A model generated the notes under the pieces. It ran no database searches. It worked only from the letters and a program-made list of their open reading frames with translations, and was not told where the DNA came from. Source: Rapana venosa (taxonomy: Eukaryota; Mollusca; Gastropoda; Neogastropoda; Muricidae). From it: a stretch of DNA of 64,000 nt. Location of the stretch: positions 14,137,073 to 14,201,072 of the forward strand of contig CM054153.1 in the NCBI GenBank assembly GCA_028751875.1. The letters run 5' to 3'. Positions 25,504 to 38,400 of this stretch are shown here, piece after piece (within the stretch, counting starts at the first letter, position 1; the number at the start of each line of letters is the position of its first letter). The position numbers were made by a program, and so were the translations under genes.

Positions 25504-26084
25504 TATAATCGAGCCGATGATTTTAGTGTGTGGGTTTCAATCACCTTCTTTGAGCTGTTGCATGGAGATGAATTTTTCATGAAGTTAATTTTTGTTTAAT
25601 TCCTGTCTTTAGTCCCATTCTCTTGAAAGCCAAGGTAGGTATGCACAGAGAATAATGTGTGGCACTCATTAAAAGTTTATACAAGTTATAGATCTCTCCA
25701 TTGTTTTGAGTAGCTCATGTATAGCTATTCTGATAACAGAGCCTTGGCTAAAAGTAACACTTGGCAGGAACCAAAAAGAAAATCCTGCGTTTTATGGGGT
25801 TTAAACCCAGAACCACTACAGCATCAAGCCACAGGTGCAGTGAGCTACACCATTGCAGCTGTTTCCATCAAGATGAGAAAAATAGTAGAGCTCTATATGT
25901 ATATACTGGGATAAGACCTGGATTGACTGGTCATGTGCAACTGAAAGAAAGTGTGCAAAAGTAGATTTGTTAGATACTAGACAGTTCTAGAATAGAAGTT
26001 AGAACTTAAATACTTTTTTTATATTTAGCAAATCTACCAAAAGTGTAATTTTTATTCTTGTATTTTGTCATTTATTTTGAGGAT

Positions 26085-26400
26085 AATGGAATATAAGCAC
26101 TCATATATGCTTTTTTCATCTAGTCCCTGTGTGTATGCAGTTTTGTAAACTTTGTCATCTGTTCCCACCGCCATACAGTGGCCTATTTTTCTGAAAAGCG
26201 GATCAGGTTTTTCATGTGGTCAAGATGTTCTGCATGCATTCACACATGGGACCTCGGTTTATAGTCTCATAGTCTCATCCGAAGGACTTTTGGGAGGAGT
26301 GGAGTCGGCACTGATGTTAACTCCAGGGGAAAATATCCCCTTGAACAGGATTCAAACCTGGGTCAACAGAACACAAATGCAATGCTCAACACAATAAGTT
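26085..26400 (-). mobile_element. tRNA-derived SINE family D, best copy
   Basis: On the - strand the head includes CAGGTTTGAATCCTGTTC (B-box-like). It is followed by AACATCAGTGCCGACTCC, AAGTCCTTCGGATGAGACTA and AACATCTTGACCACATG, with a tail ending ATTCCATTATCCTC. At least eight partial relatives lie in the window. Confidence 0.75.
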
Positions 26401-26418
26401 TCGAGGCTATCCCACCCT

Positions 26419-26444
26419 GTGTGTGTGTGTGTGTGTGTGTGTGT
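26419..26444. repeat. (GT)n microsatellite
   Basis: GT array of 13 units, immediately after the SINE head. Confidence 0.95.
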
Positions 26445-27233
26445 TCTGACCTTGGTCGTCTTGTGTTGGGGTACTTCTTATCTTTTACTGTAGTTTTAGT
26501 TTTATTGCCTAGTGACGATTCGTGTGGTGTCATTAAAATGGTTCTATTGTCACTGACTCACTACTACTGTACTAGCTAACAAGTACAGCCAGGATCTGAG
26601 GATGTTCTTGAAACTAAGCAGGTCCCTAAATAGCCATAAATCGGTTTAACACTGATTAACTTATTATCTAAATCAACACTGATGTGAAAACCACCTAAAA
26701 TAATGGCAATGAAAAAAGATTAAGTTTGAAAATAAAAGTGAAAACTCATTTGAGATGGTAGTGTAAATTGAATACTATCAGAATATTACAAATAAAAAGA
26801 ACACTTCCAAAGTTTTCTGGGAATTTAACCAGGGCTTTGAGTTTGAAATATCAGTATGGGGTAATTTTATATATCTAGGCCAATTGATATCTATAGAGGT
26901 TGAAAGTAAACTATTTTAAGCTGACCACATACTAAATTCAGTATGTACTGTAGTATTTCTCACAAAGTTTCTAGACCAGAGGTAGGGTGGGGGTGGAGCA
27001 GTTGCTATCTCTGTGGAGCCTGACCAGTTTACAGCAGGGACTGGTTTACAATGTTCACCACAGTTACCTCAGCACAGGAGGGTCTTCATTTAGAGGGCAG
27101 ACTACATCACATGCTTGGTATGATCATGTCATGTGTCTGAAACCAGTGTTAGATTATCAGATTATCAGATAACTAAATTACCATTTTACAGTCCTGTATC
27201 CATTCCTGTGGTTTAGAAATCAGGGTACTATCT

Positions 27234-27715
27234 TGTGTGTGTGTATGTATATGTTTGTGTGTGTGTGTGTGTGTTGGCAAAGGGGGAGGGGGTGGGGTGG
27301 GGAGCAGATTACATACACATGTATACAAACAGCCACACAATTCTATGCACATACAGATCTACACACACACACGTGCACGCACAAACACACAAGCATGCAC
27401 ACACACATGCACGCACACACACACAAACACACACACACGCACACACACACACACTACGCATGCATGCACACACTAAACACACACACACACTAACACGCAC
27501 GCACACACTAAAACACACACTACATACTAGTTACTACACACACACATACCACAACACAACATACACTCTACACACACACCACACATTATTCCCTCAAAAT
27601 TCCTGTTGTTATTATCGCATACACTACACACAGTCCACACACACACACACTCACACCACACTCACACACTCACACTTACACACACTCTGACAACACACAC
27701 ACACCCCACACACAC

Positions 27716-27757
<42 letters not shown>

Positions 27758-27770
27758 ACCACACACACAC
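27234..27770. repeat. (GT)n then long impure (CA)n cluster
   Basis: GT-rich at 27,234-27,275, then CA-rich from about 27,300 to 27,770 with GCATGCACG and TCACACT interruptions. Confidence 0.9.
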
Positions 27771-28139
27771 CTTAGAATATTGCACTCACTCACTCCCCCA
27801 CTCACAGTCCCACATGTGGTGGCTGGCTTGAGCCTTAGTTAGCACAGATGGTAGAATCACATCCATCCCCTATCTCCTTACTGATAAAAGGGATAATGCC
27901 CTTGGTCAGTGGGGTTCTTAGGCCAGGGTTGTCTCATGTCTGTAGTGTAAAGCTGCTGGTAGCCCAGTAACAAGTACAGTGAAGGCTTTGACAAGAAAAT
28001 TTGCCACCAGGTATTTTTAAAGAGAACTCCAAAACTCTGAACTCTGAAAGGATTTACTCATAAAGACTCCATTGGCTCATACAGTTAATAATTATTGAAT
28101 ACAAGGTAAGTACAGCTGTGACAAGCAAATGCTATGAAA

Positions 28140-28385
28140 ATCATGACATCATAATATCTCTTATTCTAAAGGCCTTTATAAAGCTAAATTGCTAAATGAT
28201 ATTAGGATTATTACATGTCCAGTCCTAGCCTGAGCAGACAGTGTACCTAAATCTATGCACAAAGCTGGCTGGTATATTTTTGCCAGGATATTCTTTTGCC
28301 GTATGTCATTAAAGGCAGGGCAGCATAAAACAAAATGTACTTCACCTTCTGTTTCTTCATTATGACAGCATATCATAACAAGAAT
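28140..28385 (-). pseudogene. C-terminal tail fragment of a LINE ORF2
   Basis: The - strand reads C-C-H-N-E-E-T-E-G-E-V-H-F-V-L-C-C-P-A-F-N-D-I-R. This C-x(n)-H-F-V-L-x-C-P pattern is common downstream of RT in jockey/CR1-like retrotransposons. Only about 70 residues remain. Confidence 0.55.
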
Positions 28386-28487
28386 ATTTCATGCATTGCC
28401 ACTGCCCTCACTGATTGCAGGTAAAACACACCATTATTTCGTCTTTCCTTTGATTTTCTATGGTGTGCGTGGATACAGCCATCACAG

Positions 28488-28565
28488 ATGAGTGACCTCA
28501 GCGACTCAGACAACTCCTCTGATGGGGGAGACTGGGCAGTAGTCAATGCACAGGGAGATCTGGAT
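28488..28565 (+). CDS. CCPG1-like: CCPG1-like exon 1 (coding): LIR-motif exon
   Basis: Encodes 26 residues beginning [15 protein letters not shown] and followed by [12 protein letters not shown]16-x-x-V19 preceded by acidic and serine residues is the form of an LC3-interacting region, and vertebrate CCPG1 has its LIR at the same place, close to the N-terminus. The donor is GTGAGT directly after codon 26 (phase 0). The ATG follows an AG with a pyrimidine-rich stretch upstream, so this may be the second exon behind a noncoding 5' exon. The start is chosen because this ATG immediately precedes the conserved-looking Ser/Asp run. Confidence 0.75.
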
Positions 28566-31500
28566 GTGAGTGAACGTAGTGCAAATTTTTACTGTAATAG
28601 CTATAGAACTTTCTGTGTGCCTCTTCTCTTTCTGTTCTCTGCATTTCCATATGGGGTGGGGTGGGTAGTGCCTGGTCTTCTCCTGTGCGTAGAGTTTTCT
28701 CCAGGAGGTTTGCTCACTGGCGTCAACTGACACATTCCAGCTTCAGAGCAGCACTTTTATTTGTTGTACAGGATGCATGCAAAATATGTTTGTGTATCTA
28801 TAGATCTGTAACTAGTGTAACTCACTGGAGACTGATATGAATTTATTTACAGGATCTTAAACATGTGCATATTTTATTTTATGCGTGTGTATACATGAAG
28901 GTAAAGCACTGGCAGGTCTGTATACGTTGACCTGGGAAATAGTAAAACTCCACACCCTTAATTTGCCAGACACTGCTGGTGAGATCTGAACCCACAACTT
29001 CATAAATCCTTGGGGTTGAAGTTGAACTGATGAAGTCAAACCATTAACCACTCAGTTATACTTATAGAAGTTATACCGGTCATGACAGTTGGAAAAGACC
29101 GCAGAACACATAGAGAGCAAGGCAAATACCCGAGTGGTGTCTGCCACAAAGGTGTAGGGAACAATTCGATCAAATGCCCCAAATATCAATATTTGTGTCA
29201 CAAAAGATGCTCAAAGCTCAAAAGTCTGAAGAAGGAGGATGGAGTATTTGTCTGCCCCAGTTGTATGAATAAGAAGGGTGAAGACAATACCGATGCAGGA
29301 AAAAAGGAGCTAGAATTTGAACAAGGGAAGATAGAAGTGGTAGACGAATTCTGCTACCTGGGAGAGATGAGCTGTGAAGCAAAATCTGAGTTAGCTGTCA
29401 GAACCAGGATTGCGAATGCTTGGAAGAAATGGAAAGAATTGGCAAGTCTGCTCGGAAATCAGAAAATCCCACTGGAGAGACGCTGTCTGATATATAAGGC
29501 CTGCATCAGACCTTTTCTCCTGTATGGCTCAGAGACATGAGTTTTCAAAAAACCGTCAAACGTTTGTTGAAGAGCTGTGAAAACCGAATGCTACGCTACA
29601 TGACAAAGATCAAATGGGAAGACAGGATCATGAATAAAGAACTATGGAGAATGTGCAAAGTTGATGATCTGAAGTCTGTAGCTAGTACCAATAGACTGCG
29701 CTGGTTTTGGGCACGTTCAACGGAAAGCAGACCACAACATTATAAAAAGAGTAATGAACTTCGTAGTGGATAGAAAGAGACCAAAGGGAAGACCTAGCAA
29801 AACCTGGGCTGCCTGTATTGCAGATGATCTTAGAGAAAGGGGCATAAATAAGGAGGAAGCTCAAAACAGAGAGAGATGGAGAAGGCTCATCAATGTCAAA
29901 CCTCCCCTGGGAGAAACATGACAAAAAAGGAAGAAGAAGAAGAAGTTATACTAGTGTCTGTCATCATGTGCCCAAAACAGTAACACCTGTGAAAGTGAAT
30001 GGAACTGACCTGCGCCAGACAGACAAGTTCACATATCTTGGCAGCATCATCAAACCAGAGGGCGGCACAAAAGAAGACATTCACAACAGACTGGGCAAGG
30101 CCAGGAATGTGTTTAGGGAGATGAACAATATCTGGAGATCAACTCAGTACAGCACCAACACCAAGCTGAAGCTATACCAGAGCTGTGTTGTGTCTACGCT
30201 TCTGTACGGTTCTGAGTGCTGGAGGATGACGGAAGTGGATCTTACCAAACTTCGATCCTTCCACACCATATACCTGCGAAGAATTCTCCGGATCTTTTGG
30301 CCAGAGAAGATCTCCAATGAAGACCTACTACGGAGATGCAGGCAAGAAGACATGGGAACCATCATCACCAGACGACGGTGGAAGTGGATTGGGCACATCC
30401 TCCAAAGAGACCCACAGTCAATCACAAGAACAGCATTGCACTGGACCCCAGAAGGAAGGAGAAAGAAAGGAAGACCAAAAGCAACGTGGAGGAGAACTGT
30501 AGAAAGTGAGATGAAGGCCATGCAGCACTCTTGGGGATCAGTGACTAGGTTGGCCCAGGATAGGCAGGAGTAGAAGCGCTTTGTTGCTGCCCTACACACC
30601 GCTGGGTGTAATGGCTAATGATGAAAAAAACCGACCCCCAAAACACAACATTTTAATGTAGGCCTTGGCACTTTACTTACATTAAATAGCTGAGAAAGCT
30701 TTTGGCTTGGGTCACTTTTGTTAAAAATTAATTTTTCAAAGAAATGTCTTAATTGGGTGTAAGGACTTATCTGTTACATAAACATGTGGTTCTTTTCAGG
30801 AAGTAGAAGTATGTAACATTTTAATGAGGACTGTACCAAAGGTACGTTAAAACTTCTTTTGTACTATTCATACATTTCTTCATAATTTTCAACACAGGTT
30901 AGCGATGGCAGCTCCAGTACCAGCTCCAGCTCGATCGAAATTGTGGAAATGGAGGAGCTAGAAGAGGCAGCAGTGCAAGGTGAGGGGGAGAAGTCCAATC
31001 CTCAGAGTTCCTTTCCTCAGTTTGTTGCTGAGGGAGAGGGTATGGGACTGCAGCAGCTGATGAATCAAGCGGGTAGGTAACCACTGTGAGGTGTAAACTA
31101 TTTACTTCTTCTATGTTCCCTTTTGAATGGGATGTGTAGTGCCTGGTGTTCTCCTGTGCTTGTCACTCTGCAGGATGTCTACTTGCTGGCCTCAGCAGCA
31201 GATCTAGATACATTTCAACTCCAGAGCTGATCATGGAAAAAAAAATGGTGTGAAAAATGTCAGAAAATATTTGTTAGATTTGCTTGAAAAAGGAGAAAAA
31301 TGGGCTTGGAAGAGAGAGAGAGAGATAGAGAGAGAGGGAAGAGAGAGAGAGAGGGGGGGGGGGGGGGGGGGGAATTCAAACAAAGAAAGTGATAGAAAAG
31401 GTAAAATTTCAAGTACAGAAATTCCAGAAGGTGGAGATGCTATTTATGATTATGAAAGAGCCCCTAGAATCCTCTCAGAGGGAAGTTACAAAATTACAAG

Positions 31501-32536
31501 ATAAATTGTAACAAACTGTTGGCTGAGGTGAAATATTGTTTGCTTGTTTAGGTGTTTTGTTTGTTTTATCCCACCTATGATTTTTGTTAGTTAAAAAAAA
31601 AATTAATATAATTTTTTTCTAATTTTGTATTTTACAAATGAGAATGAAATCAAGTGTTAACAGTGAGATATTTTAAGGAATTGACAGATGCTATAGCCAA
31701 GTGGTACCACCATTGGACTTCAATCCCATGGGTCCATGAAGTGGTGGGTTTGAATCTTGGTGGCATCTGGTGAATTAAGGTTGGGGATTTTTATGACCTC
31801 CCAGGTCAACTTTAAGTGCAGGCTTGCCAGTGCCGTAATTCCCTTTGTGTATACTATACACATACACGATGATACAGAAGATCAAATATATGCACATTAA
31901 AGATTCCATAATTCATGTCGGTGCTTGGTTGGTTACAGAAACACAAACATACCCAGCATACATTCCCAAAGTGGAAAGGCAGCTACCTTCTTCTGAAAGG
32001 CAGAGCGGGCTATTATTAATGTGTGCTCAAGATGTTCTGCATGCATTCGCACATGGGGTCTCAGTTCTTATCCAAAGGACTTAAGACACTCAGTTTGATT
32101 TTTTGGGGGGTCAAACTGAGAAGAAATGGTGAGGCTGGGAATTGAACCCAGATTCTCATGGTTTACTTGTTGGCAGGCGAATGTCTTAAGCATCCTGCCA
32201 CCCTCTTCCTTGGCATTTTTAATTTTCTTGGTACTTTACAATATGTTCATGTACATGTATGTCTCTGTCCTGTCAATGATTCTGTTGAACCTGTTCAGGA
32301 GAGGCAGATAACATGCAGCCCCTTCAGGCTGTGGGCTCAGAGGTTGTTACTGCGCCTGTTGCTGCGGCTTCATTTCTTCCTCTTCAGAACTTGCTGTTTG
32401 CCGTACAAGAGGTAAAGTCAAAGTTTTATTTGTAGATGGTACATTGAATAATGAAGACATTTGGATTTTTCTTGTTTTAAAAAAAAATGTGTTTCTTTTG
32501 GCCAAGTTATCCTTTTAGAATATATTTTTTAAAAAG

Positions 32537-32605
<69 letters not shown>

Positions 32606-35333
32606 TGTGTGTGTGTGTGTGTGTGATGTTAAAAAAAAACTTTTTAAAGAAAACCCTCATAGACCTTTCTTTTAAATTTGTTTTTATATGTCTATTAAAG
32701 TGTTGATTTTCTTAAGTTAGAATAATTTACCCTTGATACAGTTTGGGGTGACAGGAATGTTCAAGCTCTTCATTTTTATGAGTTTACTCTGACCAAAACA
32801 AATAATTAGATAGTATATGTCTAGATGTAAACAGGGATTTACACATGTTTTAATGGACCTCTGTAAATGCTGGCCAGACGGAGCAATTACACTGATCATA
32901 GCTTGTACCACCATCACACCTCTCTACATCATTTCATTCATTCATAGTTTCATTGTTTCCTTGCAGCCATCAAGAACATCTCCTTCAAGAACGCAACCAG
33001 AAGGAGAAGAGACAGAATCAGAAACTGTACCTTACATTCAAACTTCGCAGGACAGAATCTCTTACGCAGACAAAATGTCGGAGACAGAGAGAATCTTGCT
33101 AATGGAGCAAACAACACAGACAGACACAGCTGCTTCAGAGTTGTCTGACCACCGTCTGTCTCTGTCTAGTCTGTGGTCATTCTCTCTCGGCTCTGGGGTA
33201 ACAGACGAGACCAATGGCAGTGACTGTGGTTCTGTGGAAACTGACCATGGGGAACAGAATTCGCCCGTTGCCACAGAAAGCAGCTCAGGTAAGGGGTATA
33301 TATATTCAATTACAATTTTGTGGATAGTTCCATTCACTTTGGGATCTCTAAGGCAAAACTTTCCCTCAGTTTATGGACTTTTTTTCTTTCTTTTTTGGGT
33401 GCAAATTTAGCTGAAAATGAGTAAGTGTGAATGGAAATGGTGCCGGCATCTCAAAATAGTGCTGTAAGATCATGGCAAGGAGGCACCGTGGTCGAGTGGT
33501 TTAGGCAGTCAACTTGTGACCCAGAGGTCGCGGGTTCGATCCCCGCTCGGCTCAGTGTTGTGTCCTTGGGAAAGACACTTTACTCTTATTTTCCTCACTC
33601 CACCCAGGTGTACAAGTGGGTACCAGCTCTGCTGGGGAAGTATCTGGCGACAGACTAGCGTCCTGTCACAGGGGTGGTGAAAAACCATTAGTTCGCTTAA
33701 CGCTACAGAAACCGGGATAAGCTCCAGCTCTATGGGCCTTCTGGCTCGAAAGAACATACTACAAGACCATGGCAGGAAATCCCCACCCCCTTTTATGGCC
33801 TTTCCATGCATGGCTATGGTGTCAACAAGAGATGGAAGGTAAAGTACCATCACTTGTGCCCGTCTGCTCCTGTTGTGGACTCTGGCATGCAGTCTGAGTG
33901 CTCCTGTCTGCTTCCAATGTGAATGAAAGAGAGTTGGAAAAAGAGAATTTGTTGTGATATGTATAACAGCAGTGTTGATTCTAGGGTGCGCCCTTGTGGG
34001 ATTCCCGCATTTAAAAAAAAAATTGCCGCAAAATGATGGGGGCAGTGCACCCTAAAAAAGGTAAAGGAAGTAAAGGAGTCCCATAACCTATAAGGTCGTA
34101 GGGGAGCGAGGCGTCAGAGACCTCACTTCTCTAGGGCCAGCATATTGAGGGCGGCGCCCATCTCCTCTCCCTCGCTGCTTTACCTTCCCTGACCCTAAAG
34201 AGGGCAGGTACCCATTTGCAGCTGGGTGAACTGGGGGAACTGTACTGAAGCCAAGGCGCGCAAACGGTCACCCATCCAACTGGTAACCACGCTCGACGCT
34301 GCTTAACTTGGCTGGTGGAAAGCGAGTGCTCCGACCACTGAGCTATCCCTAACAGACCCTAACAGACGCAAAAAAATCCTGGACAGCGTGTTTTTTAACA
34401 AACAGTGCGCCATCGCAACTGCCGTTTGTATATTCTTTAAAATTAAGCGCTACTTCCGCCGAAGTTCTCCATTGATGCTTCTGATTGGCTAAACGCCCTC
34501 ACTTTTGACCAATCACAGAAACTGTAGTTGATCCTTGTGAGTTCCCACAGCGGTCATTACCTTAGTAGGCTACCTCAGGGGTGGCAAGATTTTCTGATTC
34601 ACACCTTCAAGCCATCTTCATTATAAAGCGGGCTCGTCCTGCTCGGTATTTCTCTTCGTTTAGTCATCTTCCAAAAAGCCTTGTATGCTGGAAACAAGTG
34701 ATGTAATTGGGACAGAGATTGTTGAGGAGATAGCAGAGCAGTGTCCCAGCAGGTTTGGAGCTGGTAGATCTGGGAGACAAGTAGCCCTGGCTTGAGAACA
34801 ATGGTCATGGCATGCAGTAGGCTGTGGGCTGAGTATCAAACATGGAAAGAACAATGCCATCACTAAAGGAGGATGCCCTAATTACAGAACAGCACTTAAA
34901 GCAACACACAAAAACTCTTCTGATCACCAGGATGAAAATCTTCAGAAAAACTTATATCAGTTAGGCAACACTCTCTCTCTCTCTCTGTGAACGATCTAAA
35001 AAGAAAAGAAAGCAAGAAGAAGAAGGATAAAAGTGGGGGGGGGGGGGGGGGGGGAAGCAAAGACTTTGACATTGGCTTTAACCTATCATCCAGATCTATC
35101 TCTCTGAATGTGGAAATACATATTTAATCTCTCTCTCTCTCTCTTGCACTCACTCTCTCTCTCTCTCACTTACTCACTCACTCACTCACTCACTCACTCA
35201 CTCACTCACTCACTCACTCACTCAATGTATGATCTTTGGAGGGGAAAAACAACAAGACTTTGTCATTGGCTTTAACTTACCATTTAGATCTAGACCTAGA
35301 TCTATCTCTGAACGTAAAAATTAATTTGGCATA

Positions 35334-35419
<86 letters not shown>

Positions 35420-38400
35420 AATTAGATTATCTAGGAAAAAGATCTTTGATATTGGCTTTTACCTCTCTTCTCATCTAGATCTAGATCCATCTCCCCCAAC
35501 TCTGTTGAAATACAGTTGACTTTGACCTCTCTCTCTCTCCCTACCCCCCTTTCTCCTTTCTCTCCCCTCCACCCCTCCTCTCTCTCCCCCTCCACCCCCC
35601 TCTCTCTGTCTCTGACTCTCTCTCCTGTGTCAGGAGTGCTTACTACAGATTAACTGCAACAGTTAGGTGAATATTTAATCCTTTCTGCCTAGTATCTGTC
35701 TGTTTGGTTTGTTTCTCTTCCTTGAAAAAATATCAGAAACTGAGAGTACTGAAGATACTGTAAGCAAATACTACTTGTCCCCTTTTTTATGGGTGGGGGG
35801 GGGGCCAGTTAATGCCCCCTTTTTTCATTTTAGGGGGCCCTTGGGCCCCATTTTTTGAAATCCTAGAATCAACACTGTAACAGTCAGTGTGGAAAGTTTG
35901 AGGACAGTCTTGGGTCTTTTTTTTTTGTAAATTTTTTAAAATTTGCATTGATACATTTTCCGTTGGCCTAGGCCCAAACCTTTTATCATATCAGTTATCA
36001 CAATTCTTCTTCTTCTTCTTCCTTTTTTGTCATGTTTCTCTCAGGGGAGGTTTGATATTGATGAGCCTTCTCCATCTCTCTCTGTTTTGAGCTTCCTCCT
36101 TATTTATGCCCCTTTCTCTAAGATCATCTGCAATACAGGCAGCCCAGGTCTTGCTAGGTCTTCCCTTTGGTCTCTTTCCATCCACTACGATGTTCATTGC
36201 TCTTTTTATGATGTGGTGGTCTGCTTTCCGTTGAATGTGCCCAAACCAGTGCAGTCTATTGGTACTAGCTACAGACTTCAGATCATCAACTTTGCACATT
36301 CTCCATCGTTATTCATTCGTGATCCTGTCTTCCCATTTGATCTTTGTCATGTAGCATAGCATTCAGTTTTCACAGCTCTTCAACAAACGTTCAACGGTTT
36401 TTGTGAAAACCCATGTCTCCGAACCATACAGGAGAAAAGGTCTGATGCAGGCCTTATATATCAGACAGCGTCTCTCCAGTGGGATTTTCTGATTTCCGAG
36501 CAGGCTTGCCAATTCTTTCCATTTCTTCCAAGCATTCGCAATCTTGGTTCTGACAGCTAACTCAGATTTTGCTTCGCAGCTCATCATCTCTCCCAGGTAG
36601 CAGAATTCGTCTACCACTTCTATCTTCCCTTGTTCAAATTCTAGCTCCTTCTTTCCTGCATCTTTATTGTCTTCACCCTTCTTATTCATACAACTGGAGC
36701 AGACAAATACTCCGTCCTCCTTCAGACTTTTGAGCTTTGAGCATCTTTTGTGACACCAATATTGACATTTGGAGCATTTGATCGAATTGTTTCCTACACC
36801 TTTGTGGCAGACACCACACGGGTATTTGCCTTGCTCTCTATGTGTTCTGCAGTCTTTTCCAACTGTCATTGCTTTGGTCTTGTCAACATTTACCTTCATT
36901 CCTCTGCGTTCTAATCTCTGTTTCCAATTGCCAAATCTTTGAGTAGCGTCATCACTGTTCTTAGCTACCAGTACTAAGTCATCAGCATACAGCAGTTCCC
37001 AGATCTCTTCTGGCCTTTCCACTTCCTTGGATATTTCATTCATCACGAGGATAAAGAGCAGAGGGCTCAATGCGGATCCTTGGTGCGCTCCTACTTTTAT
37101 CTCAAAGCTTTCTGATGTCCCAATTATAGTTTTCACTTTTGATCTGAAGTTCTTGTACAAAGTCATAACCATTGAGATGGTGTGGTCCGGTACACCTTGT
37201 TTCCTCAAGGCCCATTGGATTGCTTTTCTGGGTACTCTATCAAAAGCTTTTTCCAGGTCAACAAAGATGTGCGTCAAGCTCTTTTTCTTCTCCATATACT
37301 TTTCCTGCAGTTGTTTCACAATAGATATTGCATCTATGGTTGATTTGCCAGCCTGGAATCCAAACTGTTTTTCATCAATATTGCACAGGCTCTTCAGTCT
37401 TCTTTCCAATACTTTTTCCCAGATCTTCATGCCATGTTCTAGAAGCCTGATTCCTCTGTATTTTCCACATACTAGTGCATCTCCTTTACCATTGAAAATG
37501 GGAACAGTAATACTGTCTTCCCATTCTTCGGGCATTTGTTCTGTCCGCTGTATCTTCTGACGTATTTTCATAAGTTGTTTTACTCCTTCCTCTCCTATCA
37601 GTTATCACAATAATGTATGGAATTTATATAGTGCTGAGTCTTGCAAAGCAAACAAATCAAAGCGCTTTATTGATGTAAGCAAGATGCCAAGGCCTATATT
37701 AAAATGTCATTATGCTTTAAAATCTTGTGTTGAGATTGTCTTCATCCATGACAAGCTCATTGTGTAACAACTTATATTCTCATTTAATGGAGATTCATCC
37801 ATGACAAGCTCATTGTGTAACAACTTATATTCTCATTTAATGGAGGAAAAAATCCTCTGAAGTCAGAGTATGGCTCCTGTATGGTTGGTAGTTAAAAAAG
37901 TCCCCACACAAAAATTTATGCAGTTGTACTTAAAAAGGGTCACAGTTATTCCCCGGGGGGTTGAGAGTGAATTTATGGAAATTTTGATGGTTCCCAGCAA
38001 TGTCTGAGTGGTTCCCAGGCTCTGGGACTAGTAAGTTTCTAGCTGCGCAAATTTGACTTTTTTTCTACCTTTTTTTTTTTTCCCAGAGGCAAGTGCATGC
38101 CTCAGCTATGCATACAATCTGTGGAACCCATGTTTTAAATGAAATTATTTTTTGGGGAAAAATGTCCCTTTCCTCTAATTGTAGGAGATATTCTGAAGCC
38201 TACTATTTTATTTTCATATTGCATACAGCTATCATCCAGTACTGATCCATCTGTTTTGTTGTTGTTGTTGTTGCCCATTCTCAGCTTAACACCCTGGGGC
38301 TCACCCACTATATGCACTGGATGAGAAGTTTGTGTGTATGACCCTTGTCAAGTATCTCGCCACATAGACAGCCATACTCCAATTTCAGAGGATTTTGTTC

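Noticed and set aside
26152..26397. Open frame over 26.15-26.4 kb
   Set aside because: It lies entirely within a SINE family D copy that recurs many times in the window.
33478..33560. Functional tRNA gene at the start of SINE A1
   Set aside because: A and B boxes are present but the cloverleaf does not close, and the same head recurs with the SINE body and target duplications.
33431..33853. Open frames on both strands around 33.4-33.85 kb, repeated at 46.5-46.9 and 62.3-62.7 kb
   Set aside because: The recurring peptide is the translation of SINE family A, not a gene family.
35160..35224. CTCA tetranucleotide array as a telomere-like sequence
   Set aside because: The unit does not match known telomere repeats and sits among other simple repeats inside an intron.
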